A stretch of 13,008 nucleotides of DNA. Origin: Bacteroidia bacterium. Its GTDB lineage: Bacteria > Bacteroidota > Bacteroidia > Bacteroidales > CAJPTX01. Positions 6,428 to 13,008 of this stretch are shown here, in pieces. The stretch lies in contig CAJPTV010000066.1 of NCBI GenBank assembly GCA_905373665.1, forward strand, positions 1-13,008. Reading direction: 5' to 3'. Made by a program: the position numbers and the translations under genes. Position 1 is the first letter of the stretch. Every line of letters begins with the position of its first letter. The notes under the pieces are model-generated. The model searched no databases. It worked only from the letters and a program-made list of their open reading frames with translations, and was not told the DNA's origin.

Positions 6428-7765
6428 ATGTTTGAGAATCTATCCGAACGTCTGGAACGCTCCTTTAAGCTCTTGAAAGGGCAGGGGCGTATCACGGAGC
6501 TGAATGTCGCCGAAACGGTGCGTGACATCCGTCGTGCACTCATCGACGCCGATGTGAGTTATAAGGTCGCTAAAGAGTTTACGGATCGTGTCCGTGAGAA
6601 AGCGTTGGGCGAACAGGTGCTCACGGCCGTACAGCCAGGGCAGTTGCTCATTAAGATTATGCACGACGAGCTCGCGACCCTCATGGGGAGCTCGGCACAA
6701 GACTTGCGTCTTACGGGAGCGCCAGCTATTATTTTGGTCGCTGGGTTACAGGGTTCTGGGAAAACTACGTTTTGTGGGAAACTCGCCTTACGGCTTAAGA
6801 ATTCTGGACAGTGGACGCCGATGCTCGTCGCCTGCGACGTTTACCGACCTGCGGCTATCGATCAGCTCGGTGTGGTGGCAGGGACGGTGCAAGTGCCTAT
6901 CTACTCCGAACCTGGGAATAAGGACGTGGTCGCTATTGCACGCCAAGCCCTTCAAAATGCGAAAGCGCAGGGGTGTAATGTGGTGATTGTCGATACCGCT
7001 GGGCGTCTCGCGGTCGACGAGGAGATGATGACCGAGGTGGCGAACCTCAAGAATGCGCTCTCGCCCGCAGAGACACTCTTTGTGGTGGATGCCATGACGG
7101 GGCAAGATGCGGTAAATACGGCGGTAGCTTTTAACGAGCGGCTGGATTTCACGGGCGTGGTGCTTACCAAGTTAGACGGTGATACGCGCGGTGGGGCAGC
7201 GCTCACTATCCGCGAGTTGGTCAAGAAGCCTATTAAGTTCGTGGGGACGGGCGAGAAGATGGACGCGCTCGACCTATTCCACCCCGAGCGTATGGCGGAT
7301 CGTATCCTAGGGCAGGGGGATATTGTCTCTCTTGTAGAGCGTGCGCAGGCGCAGTATGATGAGGCGCAGGCCGCTAAGCTTCAAAAGAAGATTGACAAGA
7401 ACCAGTTTGACTTCAATGACTTCCTTGAACAGATACAGCAGCTTAAAAAGATGGGGAATATCAAAGACCTTATTGGTATGATCCCTGGCGCTGGCAAGAT
7501 GCTCAAGGACGTTAATATCGATAACGATGCCTTCAAGGGGGTGGAAGCGATTATTCACTCCATGACCCCGGCCGAGCGGCAACACCCCGAGCTTCTCAAC
7601 GCTTCGCGTAAACAGCGTATCGCTAACGGGAGCGGACGCGAGCTCGCAGAGGTGAACCGTATGATTAAACAGTTTGATGAGATGCGTAAGATGCTCCACA
7701 CCGTAAGTAAGTTCCAGAGCGGTGGGGCTGCAAAGAGTGCCAAAAAGGCAAAGAAGCATCGCTAA
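6428..7765 (+). CDS. ffh: Signal recognition particle GTPase Ffh (SRP54)
   Basis: The protein part of the bacterial signal recognition particle. It binds 4.5S RNA and signal sequences of nascent membrane proteins and docks with FtsY at the inner membrane. With the ATG at 6428 it has 445 residues beginning MFENLSERLERSFKLLKGQG, the standard Ffh N terminus; an in-frame TTG at 6362 would add 22 residues unlike the family. Domains: N domain (1-90); G domain with GLQGSGKTT (106-114), ACDVYRPAAIDQL (135-147), DTAGR (189-193), TKLDGDTRGGA (247-257) and the closing GTGEK (273-277); M domain (about 300-430) with the GNIKDLIGMIPG finger-loop region (343-354) and the RNA-binding SRKQRIANGSG (393-403); Lys-rich tail AKSAKKAKKHR. 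No anomalies seen. It is followed by its own terminator. Confidence 0.98.
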   Translation: MFENLSERLERSFKLLKGQGRITELNVAETVRDIRRALIDADVSYKVAKEFTDRVREKALGEQVLTAVQPGQLLIKIMHDELATLMGSSAQDLRLTGAPAIILVAGLQGSGKTTFCGKLALRLKNSGQWTPMLVACDVYRPAAIDQLGVVAGTVQVPIYSEPGNKDVVAIARQALQNAKAQGCNVVIVDTAGRLAVDEEMMTEVANLKNALSPAETLFVVDAMTGQDAVNTAVAFNERLDFTGVVLTKLDGDTRGGAALTIRELVKKPIKFVGTGEKMDALDLFHPERMADRILGQGDIVSLVERAQAQYDEAQAAKLQKKIDKNQFDFNDFLEQIQQLKKMGNIKDLIGMIPGAGKMLKDVNIDNDAFKGVEAIIHSMTPAERQHPELLNASRKQRIANGSGRELAEVNRMIKQFDEMRKMLHTVSKFQSGGAAKSAKKAKKHR

Positions 7766-7786
7766 AGAGGTTATCCTTTTTCATTA

Positions 7787-7825
7787 GGCGGGTGTCGTGG
7801 TTTCACTGCGATGCCCGTCTTTTTT
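7787..7825 (+). terminator. Intrinsic terminator of ffh
   Basis: GGCGGGTGTCGTGGT (7787-7801) pairs with ACTGCGATGCCCGTC (7805-7819) across a TTC loop, a 15-bp RNA stem with several G-U pairs, followed by TTTTTT (7820-7825). It is 21 bp past the ffh stop. Confidence 0.82.
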
Positions 7826-7856
7826 GCTTAAGAGTGGGCTATAATCTGGCATATAG

Positions 7857-7890
7857 AAAAAGGCGCTGTACCTGACGGTACAACGCCTTT
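7857..7890 (-). terminator. Intrinsic terminator of the PspC-PadR-PspC operon
   Basis: Read on the minus strand, AAAGGCG-T-TGTACC, loop GTCA, GGTACA-G-CGCCTTT (one mismatch) ends in five T (complement of 7857-7861). It lies 34 bp past the stop of the large PspC gene. It faces the ffh terminator tail to tail, so both convergent units have separate stops. Confidence 0.85.
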
Positions 7891-7924
7891 GATGATAGCT
7901 GGGCGCGGCGATAGCTAAAACGTG

Positions 7925-9568
7925 CTATACTTCGTCGCCCGATTCTGGGATCATTTCTTCTATAAGAGAATCAAACGGTTCACTTGTAGTAAGTACAAAC
8001 TCTGTGCCAGAGTTCAACCAAATCTGTCTTGTTAGACGAGAGGTGCGCTGATAATCGCCGTCCCATAAGATGTGTCGCCACGCGATGCCCTCATCGATAC
8101 GCACATACACTCCCAACGGAACGTAGAGCGTGACGGTAACATCTACGAGCCCATCCGCATTTGTCTCGCGGCGCTGTGTGTAACGTGCTGGAAGGATAAC
8201 CTGCTTACCCACAATCTCCAACGGATAATCGATGTTCTGTAAGAGCTGCATGCTCTCCTCTTCATCTACCCCATAGCTCTCTTTTTCTACTACTAAACGC
8301 CCTTGGTGCCCACGAAGGGGCTTTATCTCCAGATGTACCGAAGCCTGTCGCCACTGTACGCTGTTTTCGCTACGGAGGAAAAGCCCAAAGAGTGAATTCT
8401 TTCGTGCACGACGTAATGTCGGTAATGAGGGAGAGGAGACTACCAGTGTATCGCCCGGTGTCAACTCTAACGGTCGTTTCGATTTTTGGCTATAAACCTC
8501 GTTGCAACGTATGGCCGTCGTTCCACTCAGCACCACTACGCCGAGGATTGCCCCCAGCCAGCAGATGAACCCCACCAGCGCTATCTTAAGCAGGAGCGAG
8601 CGGCGAACCAAGCAAAACACTCCGAAACAGAGCCCAATCAGCGGCAGTATCAGCAAGATTACGCCCATCAGTAACGGAAAGAGCACATTGTGGGTGGAAA
8701 TGAGTAGGGGAAGGAAAGGTGCTTGACGCATTGTCTCGTGCCACCACGCACCAATATCGGGCGACCAAGACGCCGAGGCAAATAGCGCTAACAGGACGCC
8801 AAGCATCGACATAAGGCTGCTGATAATGAGCAGAGCTCCGAACAGGTAAAGCCCATACTTAAGGATACTCACCCCGATCGACCCGAGGAGCATGGCGAAG
8901 CTGGAAAAGAAGTTCTCGACCGAGTTATGTGCCCCCGACTTCGCTTTGAAGTTGCTCTGCATCTTGTGATACTCGTGCTGTATCTTCTCCTCGAGCGTGG
9001 AAAAGGTGATCGGTTCACCCCGCATCTCCATCTGTTGTAGCCGCGTCCGAGCCAGCGGGATGGCGAGCCAAAGGATAATGTAAACCAGTATCGCTACCCC
9101 GTAAAAGAGCGACAAGATGATGAATAAAGTGCGCAATATCCAGACGGGGATACCCATCCGTGCCGAGAGTCCACCACAAACACCCCCTAAAACGCGCCGC
9201 TGAGGGTCTCTGTAAAGCCTCGAATAGAAATGTGGTGTATTACTACCACTCGCGGCGCTATTGCGAGATTCTGCCCTGTTTCGTGCAGTTTCTTCTTTCC
9301 CGCCGTCGTTGCAAACCTCCTCGGGTGTCCCGAGGGTCGCTTTGGCACGTTCTACTTCGACCAGGGTAATCGGACTGCGATCGGGCACCCACTCCATGAA
9401 CAGCTCCACGATGCGCTCTTCGATGCTCTGGAGCACCTCCTGCGCAGCCTCGTCATTGCCTAAGCGCCCACGTAGCGCCGTGAGGTAACGCTCTAATACT
9501 TGGGCGGCAGCGCGCTCTATGGTAAAGGAGTAAGCGCCTGCTAGACTAATCGTTACGACGTTTTCCAT
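7925..9568 (-). CDS. Large PspC-domain polytopic membrane protein
   Basis: A 547-residue protein. Residues 1-85 (VVTISLAGAYSFTIERAAAQ through the region ending KATLGTPEEV) form an N-terminal cytoplasmic-type domain also found in the small PspC protein upstream. After a Ser/Asn-rich linker (90-112) comes the PspC domain: LYRDPQRRVLGGVCGGLSAR (118-137), the GIPVWILRTLFIILSL segment and a membrane helix to about 172 (VYIILWLAIPLAR). Four or so further membrane segments follow (about 223-268, 288-322, 327-350). The last about 195 residues (351-547) are soluble, Val-rich and beta-like, probably outside the inner membrane. PspC domains act in envelope-stress sensing in Proteobacteria; here the role is inferred only. 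It is the last gene of the unit, 2 bp after padR. The C-terminal domain is not one I recognise. Confidence 0.85.
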   Translation of the reverse strand: MENVVTISLAGAYSFTIERAAAQVLERYLTALRGRLGNDEAAQEVLQSIEERIVELFMEWVPDRSPITLVEVERAKATLGTPEEVCNDGGKEETARNRAESRNSAASGSNTPHFYSRLYRDPQRRVLGGVCGGLSARMGIPVWILRTLFIILSLFYGVAILVYIILWLAIPLARTRLQQMEMRGEPITFSTLEEKIQHEYHKMQSNFKAKSGAHNSVENFFSSFAMLLGSIGVSILKYGLYLFGALLIISSLMSMLGVLLALFASASWSPDIGAWWHETMRQAPFLPLLISTHNVLFPLLMGVILLILPLIGLCFGVFCLVRRSLLLKIALVGFICWLGAILGVVVLSGTTAIRCNEVYSQKSKRPLELTPGDTLVVSSPSLPTLRRARKNSLFGLFLRSENSVQWRQASVHLEIKPLRGHQGRLVVEKESYGVDEEESMQLLQNIDYPLEIVGKQVILPARYTQRRETNADGLVDVTVTLYVPLGVYVRIDEGIAWRHILWDGDYQRTSRLTRQIWLNSGTEFVLTTSEPFDSLIEEMIPESGDEV

Positions 9569-9570
9569 GG

Positions 9571-9930
9571 CTATTTCCCTTCCTCTGTTTTATCCGTTGC
9601 AATGCCCTCTATGAGGCGATTGACTGAACTCTCGAGCCCGCCCCATATCTCGCACAGCGAGGCATAGTAGGAGCGCCCCTCCTCCGTCAACGAGTAGTAT
9701 TTTCGCGCAGGGCCTTGGAAAGACTCTTCGAGGCGCGAGGATAAGATGCCCGCCTTTTTTAGGCTTGAAAGTAGGGGGTAGATTGACCCCTCCACCGCAA
9801 TGATGTCATTGTCGTGCAGGATACGCATAATGTCGTTCGTATAAGCCTCGTTTTGGGCTATGATGGCCAGCGTGCAGAGCTCGATTACGCTCCGTTGCAA
9901 GGCACGTTTAATCTCATTGTTCTCTTTCAT
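9571..9930 (-). CDS. PadR-family transcriptional regulator
   Basis: A 119-residue winged-helix repressor of the short PadR (PadR-s1-like) group. The winged-helix core covers residues about 10-85: RSVIELCTLAIIAQNEAYTN (13-32), DNDIIAVEGSIYPLLSSLKK (40-59), then the wing AGILSSRLEESFQGPARKYY (60-79) and SLTEEGRSYY (80-89). GSIYPLLSSLKKAGIL and the RKYYSLTEEG wing are the family signature. A C-terminal helix (about 90-112) should form the dimer contact. It is placed between two PspC-domain membrane genes, 8 bp after one and 2 bp before the other, which suggests that it controls this same operon; in many Firmicutes and Bacteroidetes, PadR genes are paired with small membrane proteins in this way. 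Ligand unknown. A candidate operator array lies at 10432-10516. Confidence 0.93.
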   Translation of the reverse strand: MKENNEIKRALQRSVIELCTLAIIAQNEAYTNDIMRILHDNDIIAVEGSIYPLLSSLKKAGILSSRLEESFQGPARKYYSLTEEGRSYYASLCEIWGGLESSVNRLIEGIATDKTEEGK

Positions 9931-9938
9931 GGCGTGGT

Positions 9939-10421
9939 TTATTCGTTACGGGAAGGGAACTCCTTGGCAGGCGTCACAATCCACAGGATTAGATAGACCC
10001 AAAAACTCGTGAAGGCGATTAAGAGCCCTATCCCAAAGATGAGCCGAAAGATGAGCGGGTCTACGTTGAGATACTCTCCGAGCCCGCCACAGACGCCACC
10101 GATCTTCCGGTTGGTGAGGCTGCGGTAAAAGACCTTCTTGCCACTGTCGTAGCCGCGCCCCTGCGTCTGCGCGGTAGCCTCTTCTCCATAACCGAGGAGG
10201 GCGATCGCACGCTCTACATCCTCCATGCGCACCACGAGCCCTTTCGCACCGCGCCACTCCCAGAGGTGCTCGCCGAGCTGGTTCTCAAAGTCTGAAACGA
10301 CCTCCTGGTCGGCGGCAAACCGCCGATGGATGCCCTCCATGTAATTCTCTAACAGCTGCGCCGCATCGGTTTCTACTGCGAAGATGCGCCCACCAAGGCT
10401 GACTTGTCTTACGTATTTCAT
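9939..10421 (-). CDS. Small PspC-domain membrane protein
   Basis: A 160-residue protein with the same plan as the first half of the larger neighbour: an N-terminal domain (VRQVSLGGRIFAVETDAAQL, 4-23, through DVERAIALLGYGEEA, 68-82) followed by a PspC domain, FYRSLTNRKIGGVCGGLGEY (98-117), LNVDPLIFRLIFGIGLLIAF (118-137) and membrane segment WVYLILWIVTP (141-151). It lacks the extra membrane helices and the soluble C-terminal domain of the large protein, so the two are paralogues of different size. It is the first gene of the minus-strand unit. The ATG (cat at 10419-10421) has AGGG 7-10 nt upstream. A role in membrane stress response or in sensing for PadR is inferred from context. Confidence 0.9.
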   Translation of the reverse strand: MKYVRQVSLGGRIFAVETDAAQLLENYMEGIHRRFAADQEVVSDFENQLGEHLWEWRGAKGLVVRMEDVERAIALLGYGEEATAQTQGRGYDSGKKVFYRSLTNRKIGGVCGGLGEYLNVDPLIFRLIFGIGLLIAFTSFWVYLILWIVTPAKEFPSRNE

Positions 10422-10431
10422 TGCTTACCCT

Positions 10432-10516
10432 GTTTAGTAAACTACTCTTTGTAGTGCAAATATAGTAACTGTTTTGGTATTGTAGAAATAATAGTAGTGT
10501 TTTGAATGCAATAGTA
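10432..10516. promoter_or_regulatory. Candidate PadR operator region: overlapping TAGT-type dyads
   Basis: Two perfect dyads abut: GTTTA-G-TAAAC (10432-10442) and ACTAC-TCTTT-GTAGT (10441-10455). Farther from the gene are three copies of ATAGTA (10462-10467, 10491-10496, 10511-10516). The dyads sit over and just beyond the expected transcription start set by the minus-strand -7 box at 10457-10464, where a repressor would block the pspC-padR-pspC operon. The ATAGTA copies extend toward the peptide transporter promoter. Binding by this PadR is an inference. Confidence 0.45.
10457..10464 (-). promoter_or_regulatory. Putative -7 box (TATATTTG, minus strand) for the PspC-PadR operon
   Basis: Plus-strand CAAATATA reads TATATTTG on the minus strand, an exact TAnnTTTG match 35 bp upstream of the small pspC start codon. 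About 20 bp further upstream the minus strand has TTTC, one base off the TTTG -33 element. Confidence 0.5.
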
Positions 10517-10558
10517 TAGATAGACGGACTACGCCCCTGCCGAGTCAAAAGATTCGTG

Positions 10559-10566
10559 TACATTTG
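10559..10566 (+). promoter_or_regulatory. Putative -7 box (TACATTTG) for the peptide transporter
   Basis: TACATTTG fits TAnnTTTG and lies 36 bp before the ATG at 10603. It overlaps one arm of the inverted repeat GTGTAC (10556-10561) / GTACAC (10591-10596), which spans the predicted start of transcription. No clear -33 element. Confidence 0.45.
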
Positions 10567-10602
10567 CGTAGGACGTAATAACTTAATAAAGTACACAGTA
10601 GC

Positions 10603-12150
10603 ATGTTCAAAGATCAGCCGAAAGGGCTCTTAGCCGCTGCGCTTGCCAACATGGGTGAGCGTTTTGGCTTTTACATCATGATGGCGATTCTGACGCTCTT
10701 CATCTCGTCGAAGTTTGGGCTGGACGTCACCAGCACAGGCTACGTCTACTCAGCCTTCTATGCCTCGATTTACCTCTTGGCGCTCGTAGGGGGGATTATC
10801 GCTGACCGCACCAAGAAGTACAAACAGACCATCTTGGCGGGGATTGTGCTCATGGCTTTGGGCTATCTTATCATAGCCATCCCGACGCCGACCCCCGTGC
10901 CCCATTTCGCCTTTTACTTGGGGCTAACCTGCTTTGGTTTGTTGGTCATCGCGTTTGGTAACGGGCTTTTCAAGGGCAACTTGCAGGCTCTCGTTGGGCA
11001 GATGTACGACGACCCGAAGTATGCCGCTAAGCGCGAGTCGGGCTTCCAGATCTTCTACATGTTTATCAACGTGGGGAGCTTTTTCGCCCCCTTCATTGCC
11101 GTGGGGATGCGTAACTGGTGGCTCAAGGCTAATGGCTTTGCTTACAATGCGGGCTTACCGGAACTTTGCCACGAGTATATCAATCAGGGCGGAGCACTCT
11201 CTACCGAACGCATGGCGACCCTCCAGAGCTACGCCGATAAGGCTGTAGGCGCACCCGTGGAGAACCTCGGCGAGTTTGTCCATAACTACCTCAATATCTT
11301 CAACGTCGGCTTCCAATACGCGTTCATGGCGGCGATTGTGATGATGCTCATCTCGCTCGTGATCTTTGTAGCGAACAAGAAGGGGTTACCAGACCCAAGC
11401 AAGCGTGCGGTAGCCAAGGCGGGTACGCCCTCCGCAGAGGAGATTAAGATGGATGCGCGCGAGGTGCGTCAACGTATCCTTGCCCTTTTCGCTGTGTTTG
11501 GCGTGGTGATCTTCTTCTGGTTCTCGTTCCACCAAAACGGTTATTCGCTCACCTACTTTGCGCGCGACTATGTCAACCTTGACATCATCCACGTAGACCT
11601 CGGCTTTACCGAAATTAAGGGGGCGGAGATCTTCCAGTGCGTGAACCCCTTCTTTGTGGTGACACTCACCCCGCTCATTATGTGGTTCTTCGGCTTCTTG
11701 AAAAAGAAAGGGCGTACCGTTTCCACGCCGATGAAGATTGCGATCGGTATGGGGATTGCTGCTGCTGCGTACGTGTTCCTTATGCTCTTCTCGTTTGCGC
11801 TCCCCTCACGCGAAGCTTACGAGAGCATGAATGCAGGACAGATTAGCGAGATCCTCGTAACGCCGTGGGTAATGGTAGGGTTATACTTTATCCTCACGGT
11901 AGCGGAGCTCTTTATCAGCCCGCTCGGTTTGGCATTCGTATCGAAGGTTGCGCCGCCACACATGCAAGGGGTGATGCAGGGGGCTTGGCTCGCTGCGACG
12001 GCCGTAGGTAACTCCGTCTTGTTTATTGGTGGTTTGCTCTATATGAACGTGCCGATTTGGGTAACGTGGCTCATCTTCGTTTGCGCATGTAGCTTGTCTA
12101 TGTTCGTGATGTTGGGGATGTTGCGTTGGCTCGAGCGCGTGGCAAAATAA
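10603..12150 (+). CDS. POT/PTR-family peptide MFS transporter
   Basis: A 515-residue inner-membrane transporter of the proton-dependent oligopeptide (POT/PTR2) family, importing di- and tripeptides. The chain is hydrophobic throughout, with roughly 12-14 membrane helices. Family marks: MGERFGFY (17-24) in helix 1, GGIIADRTKK (61-70, the MFS motif-A loop), GNGLFKGN (117-124), and the POT signature FQIFYMFINVGSFFAPF (146-162). In the usual ExxERFxYY proton-coupling motif, the first Glu is Asn16 here (N-M-G-E-R); this NMGERFGFY form is, as I recall, common in Bacteroidetes members. Peptide uptake fits an amino-acid-fermenting organism that makes butyrate through ptb-buk. The ATG follows an A/T-rich leader with no strong ribosome site. 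It is divergent from the PspC operon and ended by its own terminator. Confidence 0.93.
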   Translation: MFKDQPKGLLAAALANMGERFGFYIMMAILTLFISSKFGLDVTSTGYVYSAFYASIYLLALVGGIIADRTKKYKQTILAGIVLMALGYLIIAIPTPTPVPHFAFYLGLTCFGLLVIAFGNGLFKGNLQALVGQMYDDPKYAAKRESGFQIFYMFINVGSFFAPFIAVGMRNWWLKANGFAYNAGLPELCHEYINQGGALSTERMATLQSYADKAVGAPVENLGEFVHNYLNIFNVGFQYAFMAAIVMMLISLVIFVANKKGLPDPSKRAVAKAGTPSAEEIKMDAREVRQRILALFAVFGVVIFFWFSFHQNGYSLTYFARDYVNLDIIHVDLGFTEIKGAEIFQCVNPFFVVTLTPLIMWFFGFLKKKGRTVSTPMKIAIGMGIAAAAYVFLMLFSFALPSREAYESMNAGQISEILVTPWVMVGLYFILTVAELFISPLGLAFVSKVAPPHMQGVMQGAWLAATAVGNSVLFIGGLLYMNVPIWVTWLIFVCACSLSMFVMLGMLRWLERVAK

Positions 12151-12171
12151 CCTTATTGTGTGAGAACTGAT

Positions 12172-12205
12172 AGCCGCTCCCCATCCACGGGGGGCGGCTT
12201 TTTTT
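12172..12205 (+). terminator. Intrinsic terminator of the peptide transporter
   Basis: AGCCGC-T-CCCC (12172-12182), loop ATCCAC, GGGG-G-GCGGCT (12189-12199), then TTTTTT (12200-12205), 21 bp past the stop codon. Ten pairs with one T-G position; a strong Rho-independent form. Confidence 0.9.
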
Positions 12206-12305
12206 CTGATGTGGGGCGATCCTTAGGGCGGACGACCCGTAGTTGAGGAGAGGCGTGGCGCTAAGGGCGTGCTGGAGGGGGCAAAACAATTTAACGCGCT
12301 TTCCC

Positions 12306-12313
12306 TACCTTTA
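12306..12313 (+). promoter_or_regulatory. Weak -7-like box (TACCTTTA) before hsdS
   Basis: TACCTTTA differs from TAnnTTTG only at the last base and lies 22 bp before the hsdS ATG. With a strong terminator just upstream (12172-12205), hsdS needs a promoter in this 130-bp gap, and this is the best candidate seen. Confidence 0.25.
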
Positions 12314-12335
12314 GTCCGTCAATACAATCGTAGCT

Positions 12336-13008
12336 ATGACCTATTTAGAACAACTGCTAGAAGGCGCGGCGGTGGAGTGGAAGCCACTCGGGGAGGTGTG
12401 TCAAAAAACAGAGAAGATTGGCTGGAAATATATTCCAGAAGAAAGGGAGTTTCAATATATAGACCTGTCTTCTGTGAGTTTGTTACACAATAAAATAGAA
12501 CAAACCCAACCCATTACAGTAGCGACAGCGCCCAGTAGGGCGCAACAAATTGTTAAAGTAGATGATGTGCTTTTTGGCACGACGCGTCCGACCTTAAAAC
12601 GGTTTTGTGTTGTGCCAGAGTGTTATGATGGGCAAATCTGTAGTACGGGTTTCTGTATTTTGAGAGCTAATAAAGCAAGGATATTACCTCGATTCCTTTT
12701 CTACAATTTACAACTTCCTTCATTTCAGGAGTATGTTGTATTAAATCAACAGGGGGCTATTTATCCTGTGATAAGTAATAAAAAGGTTATGGAGTTCCTT
12801 ATCCCCCTTCCCCCGCTCCGCGTACAAGAGCGGATTGTAGAAATATTGGATAAGTTTACTGCGCTTATCGAAGCGCTCGAAACTGAGCTCGAGCTCCGTA
12901 CTCGGCAGTACGAGTACTATCGCAATAAGCTGCTGCGGTTTGGCGCGGAGGTGGAGTGGAAGCCACTGGGGGAGGTGGCGGAGCTAAAGCGGGGCACTTC
13001 TATAACAC
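12336..13008 (+). CDS. hsdS: Type I restriction-modification specificity subunit HsdS (3'-truncated by window edge)
   Basis: The DNA-recognition subunit of a type I restriction-modification enzyme; it joins HsdM and HsdR and sets the target sequence and methylation site. The frame starts at ATG 12336 and is open at the right edge, with 224 residues visible. The first target recognition domain spans about 14-158 (VEWKPLGEV, then VDDVLFGTTRPTLKRF, QQGAIYPVISNKKVMEFLIP). The central conserved helices follow: LPPLRVQERIVEILDKFTAL (158-177), IEALETELELRTRQYEYYRN (178-197), KLLRFGAE (198-205). The second recognition domain then starts with the same VEWKPLGEV at 206. The TRD coding DNA (about 12400-12790) is visibly richer in A/T than the conserved parts, as is usual for exchanged TRDs. 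No hsdM or hsdR lies within 12 kb upstream, so partners would be to the right, or this is an orphan. Confidence 0.9.
   Translation, partial: MTYLEQLLEGAAVEWKPLGEVCQKTEKIGWKYIPEEREFQYIDLSSVSLLHNKIEQTQPITVATAPSRAQQIVKVDDVLFGTTRPTLKRFCVVPECYDGQICSTGFCILRANKARILPRFLFYNLQLPSFQEYVVLNQQGAIYPVISNKKVMEFLIPLPPLRVQERIVEILDKFTALIEALETELELRTRQYEYYRNKLLRFGAEVEWKPLGEVAELKRGTSIT
12363..12398 (+). repeat. 36-bp direct repeat in hsdS, copy 1
   Basis: Begins GGCGCGGCGGTGGAG and ends CTCGGGGAGGTG. It is 34/36 identical to 12942-12977 and encodes GA(A/E)VEWKPLGEV in both places. The two copies are 579 bp apart (exactly 193 codons), marking the start of each half of HsdS. The repeat holds an internal dyad, AGTGG-AAG-CCACT. 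Confidence 0.85.
12942..12977 (+). repeat. 36-bp direct repeat in hsdS, copy 2
   Basis: Partner of 12363-12398, differing at two bases (C to A at position 8 and C to G at position 27 of the repeat). It opens the second target recognition domain. Such in-frame repeats can support recombination that swaps or deletes recognition domains. Confidence 0.85.

Noticed and set aside
8486..9488. Several short plus-strand open frames within the large PspC gene
   Set aside because: All are antisense shadows of a gene with clear PspC and membrane features.
12269..12493. A 74-codon plus-strand frame overlapping the start of hsdS
   Set aside because: It is in another frame than hsdS, has no recognisable domain, and overlaps a clear HsdS sequence.
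1..13008. CRISPR array, tRNA, rRNA or prophage genes
   Set aside because: No regularly spaced repeat array, no cloverleaf or rRNA sequence, and no phage structural or integrase gene was seen on either strand.

Overview
The window looks like a chromosomal segment of a member of the Bacteroidales, most likely a Porphyromonas or close relative. The main reasons are a phosphate butyryltransferase/butyrate kinase pair, a peptide MFS transporter beginning with the NMGERFGFY form seen in Bacteroidetes, tandem PspC-domain proteins with a PadR regulator, weak Shine-Dalgarno sites, and repeated TAnnTTTG boxes (the Bacteroidetes -7 promoter element) in front of genes. The genus is an inference from protein style, not from a search.

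Layout. At 2-985 (+) is the C-terminal part of an envelope phosphoethanolamine transferase, open at the left edge. From 986 to 1427 there is no intact gene, only a decayed helix-turn-helix (transposase-like) fragment, a 16-bp-stem inverted repeat and smaller palindromes. A hexapeptide-repeat O-acetyltransferase follows on the minus strand (1428-2039). It is divergent from ptb-buk (2221-4233, +), the last two steps of butyrate formation with ATP gain. A strong terminator closes buk. Next come a PIN-PhoH ATPase (4342-5664) and, 2 bp downstream, a secreted coiled-coil protein of unknown function (5667-6311), then ffh, the signal recognition particle GTPase (6428-7765), closed by its own terminator.

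On the minus strand a three-gene unit runs 10421 to 7925: small PspC-domain membrane protein, PadR repressor, large PspC-domain membrane protein. It has a convergent terminator facing ffh and a promoter region full of TAGT-centred dyads that is a natural candidate operator for the PadR protein. Divergent from it is a POT-family peptide transporter (10603-12150), with a terminator. The right edge holds the first 224 codons of a type I restriction-modification specificity subunit (hsdS, from 12336), whose two halves begin with a near-identical 36-bp in-frame repeat.

Most of the window is ordinary core metabolism and housekeeping. The parts that look least routine are the PspC-PadR-PspC operon with its palindromic control region, the structured remnant region at 986-1427, the PhoH/coiled-coil pair, the peptide transporter with an altered proton-coupling motif, and the repeat-bearing hsdS. 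No wholly new multi-gene system could be demonstrated from sequence alone.
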